From assembly GCA_017470095.1 (NCBI GenBank), contig JAFUFC010000151.1:1-40058 (forward strand): a DNA stretch of 40,058 nucleotides, read 5' to 3'. The notes beneath the pieces were generated by a model. It was not told where the DNA came from, searched no databases, and saw nothing but the letters and a program-made list of their open reading frames with translations. Numbering within the stretch: the first letter of the stretch is position 1; every line of letters starts with the position of its first letter. This document shows positions 24,276 to 31,402 of the stretch, piece by piece. The DNA is from Clostridia bacterium. Its GTDB lineage: Bacteria; Bacillota; Clostridia; Christensenellales; Aristaeellaceae. Both the position numbers and the translations under genes were made by a program.

Positions 24276-25330
24276 GTGCTATTACCGATTTTCTGTATGG
24301 AGTGCTGACCTCCATCAACGGTCTGGTGAATAACTATGGCGTGTCCATCATCATTTTCACCATTCTGATGCGCATGATCTGCATGCCCTTTGATTATAAA
24401 AGCCACAAAGGCATGCGAAAAATGGCGGCCATCCAGCCCAAGCTGAATGAGCTGCAAAAGAAATACGGCAACGACAAAGAAAAATTCCAGAAGAAGCAGG
24501 CGGAACTGATCAAGAAAGAGGGATACAATCCGCTGTCCGGCTGCCTGCCCATGCTGCTCACCTGGCCGCTGATGCTGGCCATGTTCGCCGCCATGCGCGC
24601 CATCGCCAACGAGCAATTGGCCGTCCAGGTGTTCCGCTATCTGTCCGGGGAAACCAACGTGATTACCGCGGCGGACAGGTTCCTGTGGGTAAAAAACATT
24701 TGGGTCACCGATTCGTTCTTCGCTTCCATCGCGCCCACGGCGGATAACCTGAAATTGCTCACTGCCGACGTGTGGCAGCGGGCCCTTGCTCAGTTTGAAA
24801 GCAACCCCGACGCGCTGGCCGCCATCCAGGAAAGCATCCGGTCTGTGGCTGAAGGAGCCGCGCTGGATTTCAGCTCTACCGCCGCCATGCAGGGCACGGT
24901 GGCCAACATGGTGGCCGCTTTGCAGAATATGCCTGGCTATGCCGCAGCAGTGGCCACGGTGCCCGGCTGGACAGGCGTCAGCTTTATGCTGTTCAGCATC
25001 ACGCTGTATCAAAACTATAACGGCCTGCTGATCCTGCCTATCCTGGCCGGTGTATCCCAAATCCTGTCCACCAAATTCAATCCTCAAATGCAGGAGCAGG
25101 CCCAGGCCCAGCCTGCCGAAGGCCAGCAGAACAGCATGAACAATTTCATGAAGTATTTCTTCCCGATCTTGTCCGTGTTCTTCTGCCTGACCTCCAATGC
25201 CGGTTTCGCCGTGTATTGGGTCACCTCCACTTGCTTTATGTGGGTGCAGGGCATTGTGATTACCAAAATCCTTGAAAAGCAGGATGAGAAAAAAGCGCAT
25301 TCCGTCAGTGGAGAGGGGTCTGTCAAATAA
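24272..25330 (+). CDS. yidC: Membrane protein insertase YidC/Oxa1/SpoIIIJ
   Basis: A 352-residue Oxa1-type insertase. There is no lipoprotein signal. Helix 1 is near 18-38, ending in the conserved Arg of [11 protein letters not shown] positively charged cytoplasmic hairpin (about 45-85) precedes the next helix pair [19 protein letters not shown]. Residues about 140-240 form a long extracytoplasmic segment before [11 protein letters not shown]. The TTG start at 24272 overlaps the yidD stop. AGGAGG lies 11 bases upstream, a slightly long gap. A C-terminal basic tail ([10 protein letters not shown]) may bind ribosomes. Confidence 0.94.
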   Translation: MSAITDFLYGVLTSINGLVNNYGVSIIIFTILMRMICMPFDYKSHKGMRKMAAIQPKLNELQKKYGNDKEKFQKKQAELIKKEGYNPLSGCLPMLLTWPLMLAMFAAMRAIANEQLAVQVFRYLSGETNVITAADRFLWVKNIWVTDSFFASIAPTADNLKLLTADVWQRALAQFESNPDALAAIQESIRSVAEGAALDFSSTAAMQGTVANMVAALQNMPGYAAAVATVPGWTGVSFMLFSITLYQNYNGLLILPILAGVSQILSTKFNPQMQEQAQAQPAEGQQNSMNNFMKYFFPILSVFFCLTSNAGFAVYWVTSTCFMWVQGIVITKILEKQDEKKAHSVSGEGSVK

Positions 25331-26274
25331 TGAAAGTGCATGAAGTTACCGGCCGTACCATCGAGGAAGCCATCTCCCAGGGCTTGGAAGAGTTGGGCGT
25401 GTCCATTAGCGATGTGACGGTGGATATTATCGAAGAAGGCAGCAAAGGACTGTTCGGATTGTTTGGCTCCCGGCCTGCCAAGGTGCGGCTGAGCCTGAAG
25501 GAAGAAGAAAATGAGGCGGAAGCTGCCCGGGCCATCCTGGAGGATGCCATGAAGGAAGACGCCGCCGAATCCAAGCCCAAGAAGGAAAGCAAGCCCAGAA
25601 AGGCGCCCAAGGCCGAAAAGAAGGAAGCTGCTCCGGCGGCCAAGCCTGAAAAGGCGGAAAAACCAGAAAAAGCTGAAAAGCCTGAGAAAGCGGAGAAGGC
25701 CGAGCAGCTGGAAAAGACTGAGAGGGGCGCCAAAGCGCCCAGGGCCCGCAAGCCCCGGGAAAAGAAGGAAGAAAAGGCACCTGTGGAACCCAAGGAAATC
25801 GTGCCCGCCGAGCAGGCCGACCGGGCCACCGCCGCCGGCAAGGCTCAGGAATTTTTGCAGGACCTGACCCAGCTCATGGGCGTGAACGTGTCCGTGGCCG
25901 TGGGCACCGATGAAGAAGGCAACGTAAAGGTCAACATGGAAGGGGACACCCTGGGCATCCTGATCGGTCGCCGGGGCGAAACCCTGGACGCGCTGCAATA
26001 TCTGACCAGCCTGCAGGTAAACAAGGGCCAGAATAATTACACCCGGGTCACTTTGGATACCGAGGGCTATCGTGCCAAGCGGGAGGAAGCGCTGGTCCGC
26101 CTGGCCAACCGCATGGCCAACCGGGCCCAGAAGACGGGCCGAGTGTCCCTGGAACCCATGAATCCCTACGAGCGCCGCATTCTTCACAGCGCTTTGCAGG
26201 ATCATCCCAATGTGACCACCCACTCCGAAGGGGAAGAGCCCAACCGGCACGTGGTGATCACCCTGAAAAACTGA
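25330..26274 (+). CDS. jag: Jag/KhpB RNA-binding protein
   Basis: A 314-residue single-stranded nucleic acid-binding protein. The Jag-N domain covers about 1-55 (EVTGRTIEEAISQGL, GLFGLFGSRPAKV). Residues 56-165 are a Lys/Glu/Ala/Pro-rich low-complexity linker with repeated EKAEKP units, longer than in B. subtilis. A KH domain follows with GRRG at 213-216, and an R3H domain ends the protein (ERRILHSAL). The start overlaps the yidC stop by one base. In other Firmicutes KhpB works with KhpA to bind RNA and affects cell division. A terminator follows at once. Confidence 0.94.
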   Translation: MKVHEVTGRTIEEAISQGLEELGVSISDVTVDIIEEGSKGLFGLFGSRPAKVRLSLKEEENEAEAARAILEDAMKEDAAESKPKKESKPRKAPKAEKKEAAPAAKPEKAEKPEKAEKPEKAEKAEQLEKTERGAKAPRARKPREKKEEKAPVEPKEIVPAEQADRATAAGKAQEFLQDLTQLMGVNVSVAVGTDEEGNVKVNMEGDTLGILIGRRGETLDALQYLTSLQVNKGQNNYTRVTLDTEGYRAKREEALVRLANRMANRAQKTGRVSLEPMNPYERRILHSALQDHPNVTTHSEGEEPNRHVVITLKN

Positions 26275-26280
26275 CGAATC

Positions 26281-26313
26281 CCGCAGCATGCTGACGCATT
26301 GCTGCGGTTTTTA
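26281..26313 (+). terminator. Intrinsic terminator after jag
   Basis: CCGCAGCA (26281-26288) pairs with TGCTGCGG (26300-26307), 11-base loop, then TTTTTA. It closes the rpmH-jag operon. Confidence 0.85.
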
Positions 26314-26338
26314 CGACTTGCCGGAAAGGAAAAGGAAA

Positions 26339-26908
26339 ATGAAACGCTGGATCGTGTGGATGCTTTTGCTGGCGCTGTGTTTGCTTGGGACGCCGGTCCT
26401 TGCTGAGGAGAGCGAGGCTGACGCCCTGATGCTACGCGCCGTGGATACGCTCAAAAACGCCTGGCGGGAAATGTATATCCAAGAAAACGCCGCCCATGGG
26501 ACGCACGGAAACGGCATCCTGGATATAAGGAACGCCCGGCTGATACGTTTCAAGGAGAATCCCCAGGCGCCCATGTCCAAATACCTGGAAAAGAAATACG
26601 GCGATCCAGACGCTGTGGCTGCCGTGATTGAATTCATGGGGTACGTAGATTACTTCGGTGGGGAAGACGAGTATTATGATGAACTGTCCAGAACGGCGGG
26701 GCCCAGCAGGGTGGTATTGCTGCGGAATGGCGTCATGTAGGCGGAAGCCAATTTTCTGGCTATGTATAGCGGAAGATATTACGATGTGAATTTCGCGGCT
26801 TTCATAAAAGAGATCCTGGATTACCGCGATCGCTACAATGCCGTATATTGGCTGCTGGGCGAGCAGAAAACGGAGAACTCCTCATCCGCTGCGGAAGATT
26901 TTGAGTAG
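26339..26908 (+). pseudogene. Secreted protein of unknown function interrupted by an in-frame TAG
   Basis: ATG 26339 with GGAAAGGAAAAGG upstream opens a frame whose first ~22 residues form a signal peptide (MKRWIVWMLLLALCL, ending PVLA). The mature part continues for about 110 residues to a TAG at 26738-26740. Reading on in the same frame gives another 55 codons of protein-like sequence (AEANFLAMYSGRYYDVNF, EILDYRDRYNAVYWLLG), ending at TAG 26906-26908. The simplest reading is one ~188-residue secreted protein broken by a nonsense change, for example CAG to TAG. Alternatives are a genuine shorter protein or stop readthrough. I do not recognise the family. Confidence 0.6.
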
Positions 26909-26957
26909 CTGATGCGGGACTTGTTGAAAAAAGGTCAATGAAAATACATTGAGCACA

Positions 26958-26986
26958 TTGACAAGCACCGGCAAAAACGCTATAAT
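26958..26986 (+). promoter_or_regulatory. Promoter of uraA
   Basis: TTGACA (26958-26963), a 17-bp spacer, TATAAT (26981-26986): both hexamers match consensus. The start would be near 26993, followed by a PyrR-type leader. Confidence 0.8.
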
Positions 26987-26992
26987 CACCAA

Positions 26993-27107
26993 GGTTCATC
27001 TTTAAGGCGGTACAGAGAGACCGGCAAGAGACGATGGAATGCTTGCTTATGCCTGCGGTTTCCGCGGTCAAAGGGTCCTGCCTGTACCGGCAAGGCCCTT
27101 TTCTTTT
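26993..27107 (+). promoter_or_regulatory. PyrR-type pyrimidine attenuator (binding loop plus terminator)
   Basis: The leader holds a hairpin CGGT-ACAGAGAG-ACCG at 27008-27023. Its CAGAGAG loop is the hallmark of PyrR-binding RNA. About 50 bases on, a terminator folds between 27071-27082 and 27089-27100 with TTCTTTT after it. CGGTACAG (27008-27015) in the binding hairpin is perfectly complementary to CTGTACCG (27082-27089) in the terminator top. That pairing would be the antiterminator. Expected logic: UMP-bound PyrR holds the hairpin, the terminator forms, and uracil uptake falls. The loop departs slightly from the usual consensus (A in place of C before CAGAGAG). The pyrR gene is not in the window. 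Confidence 0.75.
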
Positions 27108-27166
27108 GACGGTATTGACGCCGCGGCGTTGATATAAAATCTATTCTTTGAATGGGGGACATACCA

Positions 27167-28498
27167 ATGAAACTGGTGTACGACATCGGAGACAAGCCGC
27201 CAATCAAAAAGAATCTGATCTACGCGTTTCAACAGCTGCTGGCCATCATGGCCGCCACGCTGCTGGTGCCCATCCTGGTGGATGGCAGCGGCACGTACAT
27301 GAGCCAGCCTGCCGCGCTGTGCGGCGCGGGCTTTGGCACGCTGTTCTATCTCTTCCTTGCCACCAAGAAAAAGAGCCCCGTGTTCCTGGGCTCCTCCTTC
27401 GCCTTCATCAGCCCCCTGGCCGGCGCCGTGGCCTTTGGCTTCCTGGGCATCTTCCTGGGCGCCCTGTTCGCCGGCTTGGTGTACGTGGTGATCGCTCTGA
27501 TCATCAAAAAGACCGGCTCCGAATGGGTGAACAAATTGCTGCCCCCCGTGGTCATCGGCCCCACCGTGGCCCTGATCGGCCTTTCCCTGTGCGGCAGCGC
27601 CGTGAGCAACCTGAATAACACCGCCGCCGGCAGCTACAACCTGGTGGCCATCCTGGTGGGCGTGATCGCCTTCATCATTACCGTATACGCTTCCACCAAA
27701 GGAAGCCGGGGCATGAAGCTGATCCCCTTCATCATCGGTATCCTGGGCGCTTATGTGATCGCCCTGGTGCTGACCCTCATCGGCAACGCCACCGGTTCCG
27801 ACGCCCTGAAGCTGGTCAACCTGAGCGCCTTTGATCACATGCAGTTGTTCAAGGTGCCCCGCTTCACCTTCTTGGGCATTTTCGGCGCGTACAGCGACGC
27901 TACTAACAAGATCGGCTCCTTTGCCGACGTGGTGAGCATTTTCGTTCTTTTTGCCCCTGTTGCTTTCGTGACCCTGGCCGAGCACATTGCCGACCACAAG
28001 AACCTGAGCAGTATCATTGAGCGGGACCTGATCACTGATCCCGGTCTGGACAAGACCCTGATCGGCGACGGCGTTGGCTCCATCATCGGCTCCTTCTTTG
28101 GCGGCTGCCCCAACACCACCTATGGCGAATCCGTGGGCTGTGTGGCCATTACCGGCAACGCTTCCATCAGCACCATCGCCATCGCGGCGGTGTACTGCAT
28201 CGTGCTGTCCTTCTTTGATCCCTTCGTGTGCTTCGTCAATTCGATCCCCTCCTGCATCGTGGGTGGCGTGTGCATCGCGCTGTACGGCTTCATCGCCGTA
28301 TCGGGCCTCAAGATGCTCCAGCCTGTGGACCTGAACGACAACCGCAACCTGTTCGTGGTGGCGGCCATCCTGGTCACCGGCATCGGCGGACTGACGCTGA
28401 ACTTCGGCGCGGTGACGATCTCTTCCATCGCCACCGGCCTGATCCTGGGCATCCTGATCAACGTGATCTTTAACAAGCGGGAAGCTAACGGGAAATAA
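27167..28498 (+). CDS. uraA: Uracil permease (NCS2/UraA family)
   Basis: A 443-residue nucleobase:cation symporter of the NCS2 family with 12-14 predicted membrane helices. The N-terminal region has FQQLLAIMAATLLVPIL. The family motif GCPNTTYGESVG with its substrate-site Glu lies near residue 315, and AEHIADHKNL supplies the other typical glutamate. The start is ATG 27167 after a GGGGG site; an in-frame ATG five codons earlier overlaps that site. It is a single-gene unit controlled by the PyrR-like leader, which supports uracil as substrate. Confidence 0.93.
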   Translation: MKLVYDIGDKPPIKKNLIYAFQQLLAIMAATLLVPILVDGSGTYMSQPAALCGAGFGTLFYLFLATKKKSPVFLGSSFAFISPLAGAVAFGFLGIFLGALFAGLVYVVIALIIKKTGSEWVNKLLPPVVIGPTVALIGLSLCGSAVSNLNNTAAGSYNLVAILVGVIAFIITVYASTKGSRGMKLIPFIIGILGAYVIALVLTLIGNATGSDALKLVNLSAFDHMQLFKVPRFTFLGIFGAYSDATNKIGSFADVVSIFVLFAPVAFVTLAEHIADHKNLSSIIERDLITDPGLDKTLIGDGVGSIIGSFFGGCPNTTYGESVGCVAITGNASISTIAIAAVYCIVLSFFDPFVCFVNSIPSCIVGGVCIALYGFIAVSGLKMLQPVDLNDNRNLFVVAAILVTGIGGLTLNFGAVTISSIATGLILGILINVIFNKREANGK

Positions 28499-28533
28499 TC
28501 CTGGAAAAACGGCTAAAAAGCCGGAAAAACCTA

Positions 28534-28562
28534 TTTACAAACCACGCCTGTCATGTTAAAAT
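28534..28562 (+). promoter_or_regulatory. Predicted promoter of rpsO
   Basis: TTTACA (28534-28539), a 17-bp spacer and TAAAAT (28557-28562) with an upstream TGT, an extended -10. Its spacer is the left arm of the uraA terminator. The start would be near 28569. Confidence 0.55.
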
Positions 28563-28578
28563 GATAGGCGTGGTTTTT
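28540..28578 (+). terminator. Intrinsic terminator after uraA, overlapping the rpsO promoter
   Basis: A 15-bp stem (28540-28554 with 28561-28575, one G·U pair) with loop GTTAAA, ending in TTTTT (28574-28578). The rpsO -10 box lies in its loop and right arm. Confidence 0.75.
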
Positions 28579-28641
28579 AGAACCGCAATTCCCGGAGAGG
28601 CGATACTCCAACGCTTTTCTGAGGCTGCGGCGATTGAAGCG

Positions 28642-28659
28642 GGGGACGGCCACATCCCC
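28642..28659 (+). promoter_or_regulatory. Hairpin just upstream of the rpsO ribosome site
   Basis: GGGGA (28642-28646) pairs with TCCCC (28655-28659) around CGGCCACA. It ends 3-4 bases before AAGGAGG. Many rpsO leaders carry S15-binding structures for feedback; whether this is one is not shown. Confidence 0.35.
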
Positions 28660-28676
28660 AAGAAGGAGGAAACACC

Positions 28677-28940
28677 ATGGATAAGGAACTCAAGGCCCAG
28701 ATCATGCAAACCTATGCCCGCCACGAAGGCGACACCGGTTCTCCCGAAGTGCAGGTCGCTCTGCTCACCGAGAGGATCAACCACCTGAATGAGCATCTGA
28801 AGCTCAACAAGAAGGATCACCATTCCCGTCGTGGTCTGCTGCTGATGGTTGGTCAGCGCCGCGGCCTGCTCGACTATCTGAAGAAGACCGATATCGAGCG
28901 CTACCGTGAACTGATTGCCAAGCTGGGTCTGCGTAAATAA
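28677..28940 (+). CDS. rpsO: Ribosomal protein S15
   Basis: 87 residues, standard for S15. Typical segments are [35 protein letters not shown] and [26 protein letters not shown] precedes the ATG. It precedes pnp, the usual rpsO-pnp order, but has its own terminator between them. Confidence 0.97.
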   Translation: MDKELKAQIMQTYARHEGDTGSPEVQVALLTERINHLNEHLKLNKKDHHSRRGLLLMVGQRRGLLDYLKKTDIERYRELIAKLGLRK

Positions 28941-28950
28941 TTGCGCATCG

Positions 28951-28990
28951 GGCTATCGGCTGGAGAGATTACAGCCGATAGCCTTTTGTT
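28951..28990 (+). terminator. Intrinsic terminator after rpsO
   Basis: GGCTATCGGCTG (28951-28962) pairs perfectly with CAGCCGATAGCC (28972-28983), 9-base loop, then TTTTGTTT. Confidence 0.9.
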
Positions 28991-29023
28991 TCATTCGTTG
29001 GCCGATGTTCGGTCAATGGGGAA

Positions 29024-29052
29024 TTGCCAAGGGTGTGCCCTTTGGCTAAAAT
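29024..29052 (+). promoter_or_regulatory. Predicted promoter of pnp
   Basis: TTGCCA (29024-29029), a 17-bp spacer, TAAAAT (29047-29052). The start would be near 29059, giving a ~104-base structured leader. Confidence 0.5.
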
Positions 29053-29058
29053 CCATGC

Positions 29059-29162
29059 CGGCGGCATGTATGCCGGAATGGGTTCCCGAAAGAGGGGAAG
29101 GAATCCCCCCTTTCGCAGCGCTGCGAAGCAGCGTAGAAGTGTGTGTGAGGAGAAGAAGAAAA
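29059..29162 (+). promoter_or_regulatory. Structured pnp leader with alternative hairpins
   Basis: The leader contains CCGGC/GCCGG inverted segments near 29058-29076, a GGGGA/TCCCC hairpin near 29095-29108, and the perfect 16-bp palindrome TTCGCAGCGCTGCGAA (29112-29127). The last overlaps a second hairpin CGCTGC-GAA-GCAGCG (29119-29133), so only one of the two can form. The GAGGAG ribosome site follows. PNPase is autoregulated through its leader in E. coli; regulation here is inferred. Confidence 0.4.
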
Positions 29163-31325
29163 ATGGACTACAAAGTGTACTCAATGGAATTTGCCGGCCG
29201 CACCCTGACCCTGGAATTTGGGAAATACGCCCAGCAGGCGGGCGGCAGCTGCCTGGTGCGGTATGGCGATACCGCTGTGCTGGTGAACGCCACCGCATCG
29301 GACAAGCCTCGGGAAGGGGTCGACTTTTTCCCGCTGACCGTTGATTTTGAAGAAAAGCAGTATGCCGCGGGCAAAATCCCCGGCAACTATTTCCGTCGGG
29401 AAGGCAAGCCCACCGAAAAGGCGACCCTGACCTGCCGCCTGATCGACCGTCCTCTGCGCCCCTTGTTCAACAAGGGCATGCGCAACGACGTGCAGGTGGT
29501 GGCCCAGACTTTGTCTGTGGATCCTGACACCCCGCCGGAATTCCCCGCCATGCTGGGTTCTTCGATTGCCCTGATGGTGAGCAATATTCCCTGGGGCGGC
29601 CCCACCGCCGCTGTCATGGTAGCCCGGGTCAATGGCCAGATGATCATCAACCCCACCCGGGAACAGAGCGAAAAATCTGACATCCACGTCACCGTGGCCG
29701 GCACCAAGGACGCCATTATGATGGTGGAAGCGGGCGCCAACGAAGTGAGCGAGGACGCCATGATGGACGCCATCCTTTATGGCCATGATTTCATCAAAGA
29801 GCTGGTGGCTTTCCAGGAGAAGATCACCGCGGAAATCGGCAAGCCCAAGTCCGAATTCCCCCTGATCACCACCGGCGACGATATCAAGGCCGCTGTGCGT
29901 GAGTACGCTCTGGAAAAGTGCAAGTATGTGTATTCCACCTATGTGCGCAAGGAACGCCAGGCCCGGGAAGCGGAAGTGTCCACCGACGTGGCCGCCCATT
30001 TCGCCGATATTTTCCCCGGCCGGGACAGCGAAGTGGCCGATGCGCTGTATTATCTGAATAAAGAAGTCATGCGCCGGAAGATCCTGGATGAAGGCATTCG
30101 GCCCGACGGCCGCAAGGTGGATGAAGTGCGGCCCATCTGGTGCGAAGTGGGCGTGCTGCCCCGCACCCATGGCAGCGCCGTGTTCACCCGCGGCGAAACC
30201 CAGGCCCTGACCGTGACCACCCTGGGCATGGTCAGCGAATCCCAGCAGCTGCTGGACGGCCTGACCACTACCGAAGAAAACAAGCGCTACATGCATCAGT
30301 ACAATATGCCCTCCTACGCCACCGGTGAAGCGGGCCGCCTGCGCAGCCCCAACCGCCGGGAAATTGGCCATGGCGCTTTGGCGGAGCGGGCTCTGGTGCC
30401 GGTGATCCCCACCGAAGCGGAATTCCCCTATGCCATGCGTCTGGTGTCCGAAATTATGGGCAGCAACGGTTCTTCCTCCATGGCTTCCGGGTGCGGCAGC
30501 ACCCTGAGCCTGATGGATGCCGGCGTGCCTATCCATGCGCCGGTGGCCGGCGTGGCCATGGGCCTGATTCAGGATGCCGAAACCGGCAAGATTGAAGTGC
30601 TCACCGATATCCAGGGCTTGGAAGATTTCCTGGGCGATATGGACTTTAAGGTAGCCGGCACCATGAACGGTATCACCGCCATCCAGATGGATATCAAGAT
30701 TAAGGGCATTAACCGGGAAATCCTCTCCCGCGCCCTGAACCAGGCCTTGAAGGGCCGGCTGCATATCCTGGGCATCATGCTGGAGACCCTGGGCCGTCCC
30801 CGGGAGAACCTGAGCAAGTTTGCGCCCAAGATCATCACCTTCTCCATCAACCCTGAAAAGATCAGCGAAGTGATTGGTCCCCGGGGCAAGATGATTAACA
30901 AGATCATTGATGAGACCGGCGTGAAGATCGATATCGAGGATGACGGCCGGGTGTTCATCTCCACCGCCGATCAGGCGGCCGCCGACAAGGCCAAGTCCCT
31001 CATCCTGGGCATTGCCAAGGATATTGAAGTGGGTGATGTGTTCACCGGTAAGGTGGTGCGCATCATGAACTTCGGCGCCTTCGTGGAACTGGTGGGCGGC
31101 AAGGATGGCATGATCCACATTTCCAAGCTGGATAACAAGCGCGTGGAAAAGGTGGAAGATGTGGTGAACATCGGCGACGAACTGGAAGTGAAGGTCTGCG
31201 AGATCGACTCTCAGGGCCGCATCAACCTGATCCTCAACGATATCACCTATGATAACCCCAACTTCACACGCTCCGCGCCCGAGGGCGCCCGTCCGCCGCG
31301 TCGGGATGGCCGGGACCGGAAATAA
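29163..31325 (+). CDS. pnp: Polyribonucleotide nucleotidyltransferase (PNPase)
   Basis: Phosphorolytic 3'-5' exoribonuclease of the RNA degradosome; 720 residues. Two RNase PH domains (about 10-225 and 320-545), the second with FPYAMRLVSEIMGSNGSSSMA. The KH domain has VIGPRGKMINKIIDETG, and the S1 domain has GKVVRIMNFGAFVELVGG. The frame extends upstream to 28941, but that part would run through the rpsO terminator. ATG 29163 gives the normal MDYKVYSMEFAGR start, with GAGGAG about 10 bases upstream. Confidence 0.97.
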   Translation: MDYKVYSMEFAGRTLTLEFGKYAQQAGGSCLVRYGDTAVLVNATASDKPREGVDFFPLTVDFEEKQYAAGKIPGNYFRREGKPTEKATLTCRLIDRPLRPLFNKGMRNDVQVVAQTLSVDPDTPPEFPAMLGSSIALMVSNIPWGGPTAAVMVARVNGQMIINPTREQSEKSDIHVTVAGTKDAIMMVEAGANEVSEDAMMDAILYGHDFIKELVAFQEKITAEIGKPKSEFPLITTGDDIKAAVREYALEKCKYVYSTYVRKERQAREAEVSTDVAAHFADIFPGRDSEVADALYYLNKEVMRRKILDEGIRPDGRKVDEVRPIWCEVGVLPRTHGSAVFTRGETQALTVTTLGMVSESQQLLDGLTTTEENKRYMHQYNMPSYATGEAGRLRSPNRREIGHGALAERALVPVIPTEAEFPYAMRLVSEIMGSNGSSSMASGCGSTLSLMDAGVPIHAPVAGVAMGLIQDAETGKIEVLTDIQGLEDFLGDMDFKVAGTMNGITAIQMDIKIKGINREILSRALNQALKGRLHILGIMLETLGRPRENLSKFAPKIITFSINPEKISEVIGPRGKMINKIIDETGVKIDIEDDGRVFISTADQAAADKAKSLILGIAKDIEVGDVFTGKVVRIMNFGAFVELVGGKDGMIHISKLDNKRVEKVEDVVNIGDELEVKVCEIDSQGRINLILNDITYDNPNFTRSAPEGARPPRRDGRDRK

Positions 31326-31344
31326 TTCCTGATAAAACGACTGC

Positions 31345-31382
31345 GCAAGGGGGAAACTGAAAAATGTTTCCCTCTTGTTTTT
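31345..31382 (+). terminator. Intrinsic terminator after pnp
   Basis: Stem from 31345-31357 with 31366-31377 (one bulged G and one G·U pair), loop TGAAAAAT, then TTTTT. It is only about 21 bases before the M16 peptidase start, so some readthrough may supply that gene. Confidence 0.75.
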
Positions 31383-31402
31383 CGATGATGAAGGAGCAAT
31401 CG

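Noticed and set aside
25323..25841. Minus-strand frame coding Ala/Ser/Phe repeats (FSAFSGF units)
   Set aside because: It is the complement of the Lys/Glu/Pro-rich Jag linker; the repeats arise from that linker.
28509..28524. Small hairpin CGGCT-AAAA-AGCCG after uraA
   Set aside because: No U-tract on the + strand, and no minus-strand gene to terminate; the stronger terminator is at 28540-28578.
28941..29162. Upstream extension of the pnp frame by 74 codons
   Set aside because: It would include the rpsO terminator and the pnp leader hairpins; the native PNPase N-terminus starts at 29163.
29181..31118. Long minus-strand open frame (645 codons) opposite pnp
   Set aside because: It mirrors the coding frame of pnp, is His/Gly/Ala-rich without any family motif, and has no ribosome site. 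It is a GC-rich shadow frame.
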